A stretch of DNA of 64,000 nt from Tribonema minus (GCA_017506865.1 JAFCMP010000512.1:1-64000), one strand, 5' to 3'; counted from the first letter of the stretch, positions 33,701 to 44,981 are shown. Program-made: numbers and translations. Notes: a model not told the origin generated them from the sequence alone.

Positions 33701-36695
33701 CTCCCCCTCGCCAGGACACCGCAACACACACGGGGTTGACATGAAACACCCACTCGTACGCACCTATGATGTAGTGGCCATCGACCTTGGTGAGGCCGTT
33801 CTTGAACTTCAACTTCTCTAAAGCACGCAAGACACTGGAATGGCACAGTACGATAACACGCCCCCGGCAATAACACGCCAACGGCAATAACGGCTCGCGC
33901 GGTACGCACCTATGATGTAGTGGCCGTCGACCTTGGTGAGGCCGTTCTTGACGATGAGCCGAAAGTAGTCGTCGTCGTGGTCGATGATGTGGACGGCGCG
34001 CCGCTGCGCCGCGCTGAGCGCTGCCTTGCGCGGCACGCCGCTGAACGCCAGCAGCTCAATGAAGCCCTCCACGCGCGCGCGCTTCCAGACGCCGCTGAAG
34101 TCCGGCCGCGCCGCAGCGGCGCGGCGCCGCAGCTCCGCCGACGGCGTGCGCCTGCGTGAGGAGCGTCCCAAGTTCAAGTTGCAGTTGAGATGAGTGCAAT
34201 GAGGAGTTTTTTTCAATGGCGCCGCAGCTCCGCCGACAGCGTGCGCCTGCGGAGTGTCCCGAGTTCAGGTTGCGGTTGAAGTGAGTCCAATTGAGGCTTC
34301 ACAAATGTATCTTGGAGTTTGTCAAGTTCATATCGCAGTTGCAGTGAGTCAAAATGCTGTTGACGTGAGTCCAATCGAGGCTTCGCAGTAAAGCTACGAG
34401 GTTTCATGTTCAGATCGCAATTAAAGGGAGGTTTTCAAGTTCAGGCCGCAGGTGAAGTGAGTCCAATGGAGGCTTCAACGTCTCATGCCGCCCAGGGCTG
34501 CTGACACAACGTACATAGCTCACAGGGACGCAGGCGGGGCAGGGGAGTGGGGGGTGGGGGGGAGCGGGCTCAGCGGCAAGCGTTAAGCGCTGATGCGGTC
34601 GTGCGGCGCAGCTTGCTAGGGCTGTAACCCTAATCCGCACCCTAACCCTTTCTGGGGCTCAGGACAGCTGCACAGGCGCAGCCATGCACGCCAGTGCTCG
34701 GCTGTGCAATGCCACGGGGGGCAGGCTTGGGGTTAGGGTTGGGGTTAGTGTTAGGTGTTGTGGCGGCCGCTGCTCTGCTGGCGGCGCGCAGCTCCGTGGG
34801 CCTTGGCTCTGCCGCTTGTGCCCGGCGCAGCAGGGGCGTCGCTGTCGACTGCGCCGTGTGACAGTGGTCCGCGCCTTGAAAGCGTTTTGTAATAGTACAC
34901 GGGAGTGATGTCTACTTCAAAGTATGATGAAAACTTCAACAAAGCATACTGCCAGTACATGCGCAGTCACACGACGCGAGAGAGCCAAAACCTCGAGGAC
35001 TTAACCTGTACCTTCACCCTTGAGCTAAACCCTGAGACACAGCACAGGCGGTTGGGTGCACGATGCGAGTGAACCAAATTCGGGCACAACCGGAACAACC
35101 CTCTAGTACTTCTACCATACCCTGAGGCACAGCACGGGCGGATCGCGAGGGCGGCAGCAGCAGCGCACCTGTGCATCGCGCCGCTGCCGGCGCCGCTGCC
35201 GGCGCCGCTGCCGGCGCCGCTGCCGGCGCCGCCGCCGCTGCTGCCGCCGCCGCGCGCGCCGCAGTCATCATCCTCCGAGCTGCTGAGCTCGCCTTCTGTC
35301 GCGAGGTCCTCCTCATCGCTGCTGGTCCAGTTGGGCGCGTGCGCGCCCTCCCGCGCGCGCGACGACTTGGGGCTGTACTCCTGCGGGTGCGTCTTGAAGT
35401 AGAAGTCCTTGTGGAAGAGCGCGTAGGGGGAGCGCGAGAGGTCCACTTCAACGCTGCGTCTGCAGGGGGGGGGGGGGCAGGGGGAAGGGGGGATGGTGTG
35501 TGTGGGTGAGCCGCGGCGCTGCGAGGGCCGGCTGCGCCCGGTGTGGCATTTAACAATGACAACAGAGAGAGAGAGAGAGAGAGAGAGATTGGATGCTCTG
35601 CGTCTGTCTACTAGAGTACCTGCTCATGGTACAGACCCTGCCTTCAAACAGCCAAGCGCGCACGGTGCACCTGCCATACGGTCAAAGTCAAAGCCCTCGG
35701 TTTGCGGTGACGCTGCCTCAGCAAAGGGGCTCGTGGCGTACGCTCAAACCGACAGCCAGGCTCGGCGCTCTTCTCAACTTGAGGAGGCACAGTGAGCAAG
35801 GGCAAAAGCGGTCACGTCACCCGCACCGCTCATGTAATGCATAGCTGGCATCGCCAGCAACAGCGATACGGACTGAGGCGACAGCAAACTGGCAATGATG
35901 CCTCGAGGTGGAGCGATGAAGCGATGGAGTGGTGCTTTTGTCCACAAAAATGCCTGCTGATGATGATGGCTGTGGTGGGAGCATAGCGACTTCAACGCGA
36001 AGGCCAGCAGACAGCTTGAATCTGCAACCCCACCACAGGAGCGTAGAACTGCCTATTGCAGCAGTCAAAGTGTTGTGAGAGACAGCAAATCTGATTGCGA
36101 CCTCGCAGTTCCTCTGCAGTATGCTGTAGCGCCGTTCGTGAACAACTGCCTGCTCATCACTCAAAAGACACAGCGCGAGGTCGGCGAAACCTCAGCGGTG
36201 CACCACAGAACGCCAGGCCTCTGAAGCCTGCGAACGCAGCACAGACTCAGCTTGTGCGGCTACCATGCCTTCAGACATCGACATACCCCGACACGGTTCA
36301 ATGCAGGTACTTGGGGCACGAATCTCTACGAGTGTCCATCGAGCTGTTGTTTGCCTTGCGTGATGTTCAAGCGCCTCACCTGTCGACGTCCGGGTCCGCA
36401 TAGCCAAGAATGATGGGCTCGTCCCTGAAGTGCACGCGCAGCTTAGGCCGTGAACACCGCCTCGGTGCTTGCAGTGCCAGAGCTCTGGGACTCAGCCCAC
36501 GCTTACCTAACGACGGAGGCGGCGAGTTTAGCCAGAAAACTGACTTTGCACCCTCCGCCCCCGCATCTACAGTCGCCTGCGCCGCCTCCATGCCGTGTGT
36601 GGCGGGTCCCTGTCCCGCTTATCGCCTGATGTTCTCTTGATGTCAACTCACGAACTGAGGTTGAAGCTGGAGCTGTTGCGCCGCCGCGTGCGCAT
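30770..36695 (-). CDS. Lipocalin/fatty-acid-binding-like (calycin) protein
   Basis: Six minus-strand exons (36652-36695, 36380-36484, 35169-35459, 33910-34151, 31823-31987, 30770-31167) sum to 1245 nt, 414 aa. The N-terminus has KLRVHFRDEPIILGYADPDV and VEVDLSRSPYALFHKDFYF, then an acidic, Ser/Gly-rich spacer. The fourth exon opens the barrel: DFSGVWKRARVEGFIELLAF and VHIIDHDDDYFRLIVKNGL. The fifth and sixth continue with YEVVLDWASG and PATGEEARARHIFKRL. The GxW-type start followed by beta strands matches cytosolic lipid-binding/lipocalin proteins seen in algae; the ligand is unknown. The C-terminal 75 or so residues are Ala-rich with an acidic LDDDGYDGDD. No signal peptide, so probably cytosolic. 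The acceptor at the second exon is the least certain. Confidence 0.75.
31970..32720 (-). repeat. About five copies of a calycin exon 5' edge and intron end
   Basis: Units of roughly 130-190 bases repeat the acceptor edge of the exon at 31823-31987 (plus strand CGTCGCCTGTACACCGCACG) near 32157, 32505 and 32669, with a more decayed unit near 32310. Internal phrases GCGAGGAGTCGAAGGGG and GTGTGATCAGC recur. TTAGGG runs (32366-32398) are embedded. Confidence 0.7.
32366..33095. repeat. Cluster of telomere-like runs in calycin intron
   Basis: TTAGGG-type units at about 32366-32398, 32925-32958 and 33057-33092, and CCCTAA-type units at about 32820-32850 and 32965-32990, so both orientations occur within 700 bases. 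Confidence 0.7.
33515..33960 (-). repeat. Three copies of a calycin exon 3' edge with donor
   Basis: The end of the exon at 33910-34151 (KNGLTKVDGHYIIG, donor GTGCGT) is repeated at about 33764-33812 almost unchanged and at about 33538-33570 in decayed form. Confidence 0.75.
34130..34470 (-). repeat. Copied acceptor edge and decayed minisatellite in calycin intron
   Basis: The acceptor edge at 34151 is repeated at about 34221-34256. It is followed by several diverged units with GTTGAAGTGAGTCCAAT and GAGGCTTC up to about 34470. Confidence 0.6.
35568..35588. repeat. GA dinucleotide microsatellite
   Basis: An uninterrupted GA run of about 21 bases in the first part of a calycin intron. Confidence 0.8.
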
Positions 36696-36991
36696 CGCAG
36701 CAAACAACGCACTTTTCCGTCCCAGGCTTTGCGCGACAGTATAGCTATATCGCTGCAACGCAGCAGAAACGCTTAGATTGAGATAGAGCGGGCCTGACTT
36801 ATTGGTTCGGCACTCTCCAGTTCGTTGTTTCGCGCCTTGAAGTTGGAGTCGTGTGCTTGAAGTTTCCGTCCAAACCAACGCCGCAGGAGCAGGAGACATT
36901 GTTGCTGGCCTGGATTTTAAATTGAGTAGGTCATTGCACTAGGATAAGGTCTTTCCCATCAGCGGCTAGTTTTTCATCATAGTTGGCTTTC
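36696..36991. promoter_or_regulatory. Divergent promoter region between calycin and OTU genes
   Basis: The two start codons face away from each other across 296 bases, so both promoters must lie here or within the first exons. No core element could be identified with confidence. TTGAAGTTGGAG and CTTGAAGTTTCC occur inside it. Confidence 0.45.
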
Positions 36992-37405
36992 ATGCCTCCG
37001 TTGCTTAAGCGGCATGCTCCGTCTAGGCGGGGGCTGATGCTGCGCTCGACTGCTTCTGCAAACGCAGCTGTGGTGCCGCGGCCAGCGGCGAGAAGCAGCA
37101 CAAATCATCTCCCCATTGCACGGCCACAACACCAGCCCCAGCGGGATGTGCAACAGCTGCATCAAGCGCCGACGAAGCAGAATGCAGACCAGGATAAGCA
37201 GGGGCAGGATGTGCACCAGTACCAGCAGCAGCTGATTATGAGCCTTCCCAAAACAGTCTCCGTCGCTGCGACCGCAGCTGCTACACCAACTAAACCGGCA
37301 GCTAAGGCACGTGAAGCTGGTTCGCCTCCACTGCTGACACGGCAGCAGCGGCTGCGGCAGCAGCAGCAACAGGAGCAGCAGCAGCAGCAGCAGGAACAGC
37401 GGATG

Positions 37406-37437
<32 letters not shown>

Positions 37438-38129
37438 TCTTCAGCAGGAGCAGCAGCACCCCAACACTCACCAGCAGCAGCAACAGCAGCCCGTGGACAT
37501 GGAGGTTGTGAAGCCAGATGACGCGCCCAGCAGTGCGCCGCCCTACCCATGCCACACGGACGTGGTGTGGATGTGTGAGGCCTGCGCGGTGGAGCACTGC
37601 CTCACCAGCAAGCAAGCGCTGGCGCCGTTCCGAAAGGCGCATGGCTTCAAGGTACGCCTCCTCTCCATGCTGCGTGTCCCCCGCACTAGCTGGTGTGCAT
37701 GTGACGCAGACACCCAGGCGCAGCAGCACGCACATGCCCCGTGCAATGTCACAAGCCATGCGCACCTCCACTCTACATATGCTGCAGGTGCATTGCGGCA
37801 TGGGCCAGTGGAAATTCAGACCGCCTGCGCTGCGTTGCCGTGCACGATATTCTCAACAAGCGCTTGGCTCTCATGGTGTCGCCCGCTCATCCGCCGCGCT
37901 CCGCATCGCCCCGCTGCTGTGACTGACGCACGCGGCGCGCCCCCTCGCCGCGCAGGTCTACGCGGTCCCCAAGGACGGCGACTGCTTCTACAGCAGCGTG
38001 TGCATGGCGCTGGCGAGCGTGGGCGTGCGCGCGACGGTGGCGCAGCTGCGCGAGTGGGTCGCCGCGAGCATGACGGAGGAGCACCTGCGCTTCTACCAAG
38101 TGCACGCGGAGGTGCGCCGAGAGAGGCGC

Positions 38130-38177
<48 letters not shown>

Positions 38178-38894
38178 GCTGTTATGCGGATGTGCAGGAG
38201 CGACGCGCACTTAGGGTTGGGGTTTGGGGTTAGGGTTAGGTTTAGCTGCAGGGCGTCATGCAGACACTACAAGGCTTCTGTTTCTGGTGACATTCAGTAG
38301 GTGCTGGTAAAGCGCCGGGCGCGGTTAGGGTTAGGGTTAGGATAGGGATGAGGGTTAGGGTTAGGGTTACCGTAGGGGCGCAGGGGGTGCACACAGCCAG
38401 CTATGATAGCAGACTGCTACTAGCCGCTGTGCTTGCTGCGACTCCGTGTTAGGGTTAGTGTTAGTTACAGTTGGTGTCGCCATGGACCAATTGCAAGAGT
38501 ACCTGCTGTCCGCAGGGCGTGCAGCATGGCCCTCTGCGGCTTGCATCTCGATTTTTCGGCTGATTTCTGTGTAGGGGCTGGCCACACCTCGTGCAGCGTT
38601 GTTGTGCATTACGGGCCTTCGCCGCATTCATCATCGTGCGCACACACCAACAGTGATGGCGTATTCCAGTGAAGCGCCAGCGACACGCACATGCCTCAGT
38701 AAGAGCGCCCTTCCCGTTGCGCTCCGTCCAACGCCGCACAACACTCCACTCACTCTGCGCTCACAGGCAAACCCCAGCGCGAGCTGGCTCGATTTCGTGC
38801 GAGACACGGCAGGCGGGCGGCTGCGCGGAAGCTCGGAGGCGGCGGAGGCGGGGCGTACGCGCGCGCAGCGGGCGGAGGCGCAGGAGCAGAGTGG

Positions 38895-38929
<35 letters not shown>

Positions 38930-40310
38930 AGGGGGAATCGGGGGGGCGGACGCGGCGATCCGGCGGCGAGGCGCGCGGGCCCGCGGTGCAGACCGTTGAG
39001 CAGCTGCAGGAGTACATTCGGAGGTATGTATGTATGTTTGGCATGGTGTGGTGAGGGGGGGTGGGGGGGGTGGGGGGTGGGGGGGGGGGGGTCGCGCTTG
39101 TGGATGGCCTCGATCCCTGACTGGCTTTGAGTGGAGCAGTGCCTGTGTTGCTGCTGCTGAAGGGAATCTTGCAGCCGTGCTCAGGAGGAGCGCCAGTTTT
39201 GTGGATGGCTGGAAAGATGCGCATGTGTATGTACGTAGGAGTACGTTATCGTCGACTTGCCTCTCTGCATGCGAGTTCAGCAGAGCAGGCCTCGCACTGC
39301 AGCAATATGTGGTTTGCACGCACCCCCAAACACACTCTCAATCCGTGAGCGTGGCCGCAACGCCGCGCGATGGCGCCAGTGCTGTTGTGCGCTCAGAAGG
39401 CCGGCCAGCACCAAAGCGTTGCTGGCGCTTGAAGCTTGGTCAGATGCAGCGACCGCGCCTGCGTTGAGGCTTTGTTGATCTACAACAGCGCGTTACCTCA
39501 GCCACGCGCAGACCCGTACCCCGCGCGCCACATCAGGCAGTGGTGCCCCGCCGTCTCTGCGCTCAGAGGGCGCTCGTGACTGCACGAGGGCACACGCTCA
39601 CGCGTTGCAGCGCACGCTCACGCGTTGCAGCGCACGCCCCAACCCCCAATGCGCAGCGTCGCGTGTGAGCGGTGCGTGCCAGAACCTGTATAGACGTGTC
39701 CGAAAGCGACCTGGTCTGAATCAGTGCTCCCGGGAGCAACCCGCGAAAGACTCTGAGCCCTTGCTTGAACCACCAGGAGCGCCTATGCGTCGCGCGACTC
39801 ACGCAGCGCTGCTCACGCGCTTGCACGCGGCCTGTGTGCACGCCGCAGGGAGGGCTGCGCATATTTGCGCCAGCGAGTGCATGTGGGCGGACGACGCGGC
39901 GTTCGCCGTCGTCGCGCACGCGCCGCACACACCCAATGCGCTGCGCCACGCCCCCCCTCTCACACACCTGATGCGCAGCGCCACTCACACGCGCGCCGCT
40001 CACACGCTGCGCCGCGCAGGGAGGGCAGCGCGTGCGGCGCCGGCGACTGCATGTGGGCGGACGACGCCGCGTTCGCCGTCGTCGCGCAGCGCCTGCGCCT
40101 CGGCATCCTCTTTGTCGACATGGAGCGCGCGCGCTGCGCGTGGCCGTATCGCCAGCTGGCCGCCTGCGAGGGCGAACCCGCGCACTACGTCGTGCTCAAG
40201 CGCGAGGGCCCCGCGGGGCACTTTGTGTACATCGGCGCGGCGTCGGGCGCGGCGGCGTTCGCGCTGCGCGACCTGCCCAACGCGGTGCGCGCGCTGTGGA
40301 GCGAGCACCT

Positions 40311-40342
<32 letters not shown>

Positions 40343-40362
40343 CGCCGCCGCCGGAGGCGTAG
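36992..40362 (+). CDS. OTU-domain cysteine protease (deubiquitinase-like) with polyQ N-terminus
   Basis: Four exons (36992-37651, 37956-38111, 38767-39023, 40020-40362) sum to 1416 nt, 471 aa. The first 160 or so residues are low complexity with glutamine runs coded by CAG repeats. Next comes a cysteine-containing stretch (VVWMCEACAVEHCLTSKQAL) that may bind metal. The OTU fold begins with VYAVPKDGDCFYSSVCMALA, carrying the D-G-D-C nucleophile motif. It continues through FVRDT, EYIRR and DCMWADDAAFAVVA, and ends with AHYVVLKREGPAGHFVYIG, where the His of HYV is the likely catalytic base. OTU enzymes cleave ubiquitin or ubiquitin-like modifiers; the substrate is unknown. An Ala run (about 38895-38930) sits between OTU segments. 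The last exon encodes a Pro-rich end. Confidence 0.85.
38131..38176 (+). repeat. CTG trinucleotide repeat next to an OTU-gene donor
   Basis: About 15 uninterrupted CTG units begin some 20 bases inside the intron that starts at 38112. It is non-coding in the gene model. Confidence 0.8.
38212..38375. repeat. Telomere-like runs in OTU intron
   Basis: TTAGGG-type units at about 38212-38245, 38322-38340 and 38353-38371, with a further short run near 38448. Confidence 0.7.
39855..40095 (+). repeat. Partial copy of the last OTU exon upstream of it
   Basis: The acceptor and first 65 or so bases of the exon at 40020 (CGCAG|GGAGGGC ... TGCATGTGGGCGGACGACG) are present at about 39845-39920. That copy encodes ECMWADDAAFAVVA, then diverges. 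Confidence 0.75.
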
Positions 40363-41147
40363 CGGGGCGGAGTGGAGCGCGCTTGTGTACGAACTGTGTG
40401 ACTGGGACGGCGCGGCATTTAAGTGCTCTTTTACAGAAGTGCGTATTGGATACGAGAGTCTGTGGCAGAGTAGATGCGGTGTTCTGCGCGTGTGCTGCGA
40501 GTGCGGCGCCGCATGATGACGCTGCGTGCTCCCTTGTGAATACATACATACACCCCTGGAGGCACCCTTGCGCACGCAGCTGCGAGGCAAAGCGCCGGCT
40601 CGACTCTGCTGCTGTGCTCGCCTGTTGAGTACAAGTGTTGACAGCCAATGTCGTGCAACGAGATAGCGATGGCGGCAGCCACAAGTTACCACCCTTATGA
40701 CTTAACGGTACGCATTGCAACCTTAGTGAGGCGTGCCTATTAGTAAGAACACCCGCACCTATCAGGATGACCCGCATTGCGTACTTGAAGACCCTGGCGA
40801 TAACCCAACCGGGCAGGTGCATTGACATGGTGATCACATCACAACAGCAGCAGGGCAGTACACGCAGAGCACGGGTATAACAAAAGTCGAAGAACAGAGT
40901 CCATGTCCAGTTCATTTGCATTTACTCCCGAGAGGGGGGGGGGGGAGGGCTCGCAAAGTGCGCCGAAAGCTTGTTGGTCATGCTCATGTGCACGCCTCAC
41001 GCAGACGCACGCAGGCGCAGGCCATGCCTCATACATGTCTTGTACGCCCACTTATGCCCATGGCAGGTGCCGCAAAGGTATGCGGGGTGCGCTCAGTGAG
41101 GCTGATGGCCGAGCGCGCCGCACAGTCGCGCAAGTGACACTTCAGAC
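40363..41147. other. Spacer downstream of the OTU gene
   Basis: No exon recognised. Contains a short G run near 40936 and an AT-richer base composition than the flanking exons. Confidence 0.4.
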
Positions 41148-42330
41148 CTAACATGGAGGCAGAGGCGCTGCCAGAGCTGCGGCAGTCACGCTTGAGACCC
41201 AGTCGCGTCGCTGGCTATCTCGACTGGCATGGCATGGCAGTGGTGCAATCGGCTGCCCGTGGCAGAGGGCCTGTGCGATGGCGCGCCTGCGAAACAGCGG
41301 GAGAGCAGCGACGATTGTTGGCATACATGCTGCGATACACATGCCCAGAGTTTTGGTGGCTGCGTTGAATTTGAAGAAAAAAATGTGCGCTGGGGCCTCA
41401 TACAAATGCCTCATAGTAATCACTGGATGGCAAGGCCCTATGAATGAATGGTGGGCGCTTGCATCAGACTCGTCATCTGTTTTTTAATCACCGGCGCCAG
41501 CACAATTCTTTGAAGTACACATGTGATCCTCGTTGCATACACAATACACTTGCTCAGAATATGCGAGAGTTTGATGACTGATCCGCCATGCAGCACTGGC
41601 TGGCAGCAAAGCACATGTGTTCAGCACCATCAGCAATCAGCAACACAATCAAGGTTGCAGGCTCATTGAGGTGATCAGACAAATAGTGCACATAATTATT
41701 CATCAACTGCTTTTAAATAGAGAAAAGCAGTGCTTGTCATGGTCTGCTTCGGGCGTGCTCAGACATCCAAGGAAGATATTCTTGCCCCATGGCTCAAGCT
41801 CCAGTGCGAGTGGGGCGAGCATCGGCGGTCACTGCGAATGTTTATGGGAAAAGATATCATCATGGCACGCCCGTGTGAAGCAGACGTCTGACTGGCCGTA
41901 GCTGGAAACGGCGGATGAGCTGCTGACAGGCAAAACACATTGCTGACACAAAAGGCAAAAAGCTTCTGAGACAACTACTTCAAAGTACACATCTGTTTCA
42001 AAGACTGTTTTGGAAGACGTGATCAGATCATGCTACTCATGCTGTCACTTGAGTTAAGCAGGCCAAAGGGCGCTCTGCCCGATAAGGCATGTAATGTAAC
42101 AGGTGCAGCAGTGACTTGCCTTGCTGACTCATGCTACTCATGCTGTCACTTGAGTTAAGCAGGCCAAAGGACGCTCTGCCCGACAAGGCATGAAACAGGT
42201 GCAGCAGTGACTTGCCTTGCTGACTCGCGGCGCTCAGCGCAATGTACTGGCACTGTGTAGCTCCTGGCGCCAACCGAGAGCTTGCATGTGGCACTGCTGT
42301 GACGAGCAAACAGAAGAGGATGACACGCAT
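41148..42330 (-). CDS. Possible secreted hypothetical protein (uncertain exons)
   Basis: Not recognised. A first exon at 42216-42330 has a textbook signal peptide, MRVILFCLLVTAVPHASS, and ends at a GC donor (CAAG|GCAAGT). Possible later exons are a protein-like stretch near 41700-41830 (LALELEPWGKNIFLGCLSTP) and an open frame from about 41480 to 41148 (EAPAHIFFFKFNAATKTLGM). I could not prove the joins. The donor of the first exon is duplicated in the tandem repeat at 42030-42226. Signal-peptide evidence is fair, the rest is weak. Confidence 0.3.
42030..42226 (-). repeat. Two 101-base tandem units carrying a splice donor
   Basis: The two units begin at 42030 and 42131 and differ at only a few sites. 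Each contains minus-strand GAGTCAGCAAG|GCAAGTCAC, the edge and GC donor of the candidate exon at 42216-42330. Confidence 0.85.
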
Positions 42331-42875
42331 TAGCCAGAAAGCGACCACAGCCGCTCCAAAGCATCATCACCGGATGCATTCAGTCCTCGGAAACACAGGT
42401 GTCACACTCTTATTTCCACATGGGTTTACAGAAACTCGGCATGTTTGATTCATGTTTTTTCGTCACCAGACTGCTGGGCAAGACACGCCACATGAAGCTC
42501 GAACAGTGCAGAACAGTGCACGACGCTCACCATTAGTCTCTTGAGCCGATGACTGCAACTCCCATTGCCATTGAAAGAGAGCATGTGCTGTGTGTGGGCT
42601 GGTTCCATCATCAGGTGGCTGGGATCACAGAACAAAGGCAGCAGCAGAGCGAGGGCGTGGGGGGGGGGGGCGTCAACTGATGCTCATTCACCGGATCCAC
42701 ACATTCAGGTGGCATCGCAAGGTACTGTGCAGACCGCCCTCAGTCGAAAGATGGTGATTCATTTCATTCCACATGTTTGCTTTCTGGTGTGGTGCATGAA
42801 CTTGTCGATCATAGGGTGCGCACAGTGCAGTCGATGCAGAGCAAGATCCTGAGTGCTCTGCAGGTCAAATCTTAC

Positions 42876-43047
42876 CTTTCAGAGGCGGTCGTGCTTCATG
42901 GCGAGCAACGCCGAGGAATATTCCGTATTGACGGCATTCATCAGCAGAAGGATGCACGCATTCTGCACACAGCACAAAGACGAGGAGGATACGAGCCAGG
43001 TTGTGGGTGGCCAGGATCGCAGTGTATCGGTGGTACGCAGCAAGCAT
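42876..43047 (-). CDS. Candidate hypothetical exon with a hydrophobic segment
   Basis: Not recognised. Starts with an ATG at 43047 and reads MLAAYHRYTAILATHNLARI, then a hydrophobic LLVFVLCAECV, and ends at a strong donor (AAAG|GTAAGA). A following open stretch near 42690-42850 joins in phase. It faces away from the BolA gene, whose start is about 300 bases away. Confidence 0.25.
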
Positions 43048-43351
43048 AGAGCCCAGGGCCGACAGCAGCGCTCATAAGGAAGGCAGCATGTGTTTTCTCA
43101 GCACTATTACGTATGCCAGAAGTGGTACATGACTCATCATTGCGCGGCGCCTGCTTCGAGCCATCCACTCTGCAACATCACCCAGCCTCGTACCTTCTCT
43201 CTGAGTGTGAGCCGACAGCACTCCTGTCAACCCGCAGCCCCCAAGCTGAATGACTGTCGCCTTGCACCCGCCATGGCGATGTCTGACTGCTGCAGGTTGG
43301 GAGTGGCGAGGGAACCGAGCCACACGATTCTTTTTTGGGGAAACCACGGCC

Positions 43352-43648
43352 ATGCTCAGCTCCAGGAAAGTGACGCGTCACCGTTTGAAGTTTCTTTCGA
43401 GAGGTTTACCTGGCAGCATGCAGGCAGCGATAGAAGCCAAGCTCACCAGTGCGCTCGCTCCCACGCACCTGGAGGTGACTTGCAGCGATGGCAACAAGTG
43501 GGCTGTGACTGTGATTAGCGAGGCATTTCAGGGGAAGCCGCTGCTGGCACGACATCGGTTGGTGAACACGGCGTTGGCAGAGGAACTGGAAGACATACAC
43601 GCCCTTTCTCTGAAAACCAAGACTCCTGCGGAGTGGGAAAAGAGCTAG
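43352..43648 (+). CDS. BolA-family protein
   Basis: A single-exon BolA-like protein. The conserved part runs from Met at 43418 (MQAAIEAKLTSALAPTHLEV) through GNKWAVTVISEAFQGKPLLA and RHRLVNTALAEELEDIHALS to TKTPAEWEKS. RHRLVN and the final HALSLKTKTP match the family's C-terminal signature. BolA proteins pair with monothiol glutaredoxins and handle [2Fe-2S] clusters. Starting at 43352 adds MLSSRKVTRHRLKFLSRGLP, an Arg/Ser-rich leader that could target mitochondria, so I chose that start; a start at 43250 is also open. An AATAAA at 43663 lies 15 bases after the stop. About 76 aa without the leader, typical for the family. Confidence 0.85.
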   Translation: MLSSRKVTRHRLKFLSRGLPGSMQAAIEAKLTSALAPTHLEVTCSDGNKWAVTVISEAFQGKPLLARHRLVNTALAEELEDIHALSLKTKTPAEWEKS

Positions 43649-43662
43649 TGCAAAGGCTTGTA

Positions 43663-43668
43663 AATAAA
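43663..43668 (+). terminator. Polyadenylation-like AATAAA of the BolA gene
   Basis: TGTAAATAAAG lies just after the BolA stop and contains both AATAAA and TGTAA-type signals. Confidence 0.5.
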
Positions 43669-44037
43669 GTCAAACTGTCAACAACTTGGCTTGCTACTGG
43701 TGGATCCTTTTTCTGGTGAGTCTGTCTGCCATTAACTGGCCGCAGCTGTTGAGAATGCCAATATGTATATCTCGTGACTTGTCTTGCATGTCATGCGTAT
43801 TTGCACTGCAAATGCGGCTAAGCTTGCAGTAAGGGGCGTGGCACGTGCAAATGTGCACACGGACACAGTCAGGCGACGCTCACGCCTGTCATTTGGCACT
43901 GCGTATTATTGTGACTGCTGTGCAGCATACGTTTCGTTGTAGTTGCTCATGTATTCAGACATGCTCAATAGTGTACAATTGTGATTGCTGTGCAGCATAC
44001 GTCTCTTTGTAGTTGCATATATATTCAAGAAACATGA
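43669..44037. repeat. Spacer with two ~70-base tandem units
   Basis: GTGACTGCTGTGCAGCATAC at about 43910 and GTGATTGCTGTGCAGCATAC at about 43981 start two units that both continue with GTTGTAGTTGC-like and ATTCA sequence. No coding exon was recognised in the spacer. Confidence 0.6.
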
Positions 44038-44736
44038 TCAATAGCAGCCGCAGTGAGGAGAGACTTGTGTTCTCATGTTGTTGTGCTTGGCAGCCCAGTT
44101 GGGCTGTGCCATTTCAGTGCCATGCTTGCAAAATAAATGCAGTATACTAAGACCAATCACAAGATTACTTTTGACAGGACGCTGGGTGCAGAACAGTGAT
44201 GTTGTTTGTTTGTGATTGGTGCCGTAACCTCGAGGCTTGTATTGCCAATTTTGACGGTCCTGCTGCATCATGCATGGCTGCGCCGTTGCTCCGCATGCAC
44301 AAATTATTAAAGTGTTTGCAACGCAGCTGCGGCCACCAGCGAATTGTGCATCGTAGCATTGGCTTATAGTCTTTGAGTGCATCAAGCACCTCTGATTTAA
44401 GGCCTTGATTGGGGTACCTAAATTGAATGCAGGGATGCAACCACAAGTGCTTGTGCAAGTCATTGCGCACACATGCGCACTGCAATGAATGCCGATATCT
44501 TTGTGACAAGGATGAACAGCAAAAGCCAGATGTTTGCATGGATGCATACGGGGAGCTGCGCTTGCTTGCAGAGCTCGGCGTGCATTGAGGACCAACTTCA
44601 GGTCGCCTGCAGGCATCTCCTTGCCACATAGAGGCAACAAGCGTGTGCTAGTGAGTGCAGGCACGCACTTGTTTTGAAGCAGAGGGGTAACGTCAGCTCC
44701 AGCGCTGGCATCTTCCAGTCCCCCAGTGCACTCCAA
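44038..44736 (-). CDS. Long open frame, hypothetical
   Basis: A 232-codon minus-strand open frame in a region of moderate GC. The first third looks protein-like (VTPLLQNKCVPALTSTRLLP, then CGKEMPAGDLKLVLNARRAL); the rest is Cys/His-rich without a known pattern. It would be divergent from the TPR/dioxygenase gene. Chance openness cannot be excluded. Confidence 0.22.
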   Translation of the reverse strand: MECTGGLEDASAGADVTPLLQNKCVPALTSTRLLPLCGKEMPAGDLKLVLNARRALQASAAPRMHPCKHLAFAVHPCHKDIGIHCSAHVCAMTCTSTCGCIPAFNLGTPIKALNQRCLMHSKTISQCYDAQFAGGRSCVANTLIICACGATAQPCMMQQDRQNWQYKPRGYGTNHKQTTSLFCTQRPVKSNLVIGLSILHLFCKHGTEMAQPNWAAKHNNMRTQVSPHCGCY

Positions 44737-44981
44737 GACCGCATTGTGCTCCTCAACAACCTTCGATCATTTGATGACTCTCTCCACACCGATGATGGCC
44801 GTACACTGCATGCAGTAATTCAAAACATCAGAGGCATCGCAAGATGAGTCGACTCTATTTCATCACCAACTGCAACTGCAAGTGCAACGGACCTCACTTC
44901 AAGTCCTACTTGAAGATCGTAGTGCTCGACGCACTGCTCGTTAGCTTTACCTGCCATTACAATTAATTGATAGTCGAAAGC

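Noticed and set aside
36977-37801. Leucine-rich minus-strand frame resembling a membrane protein
   Set aside because: The leucine runs are the antisense of CAG repeats in the OTU first exon.
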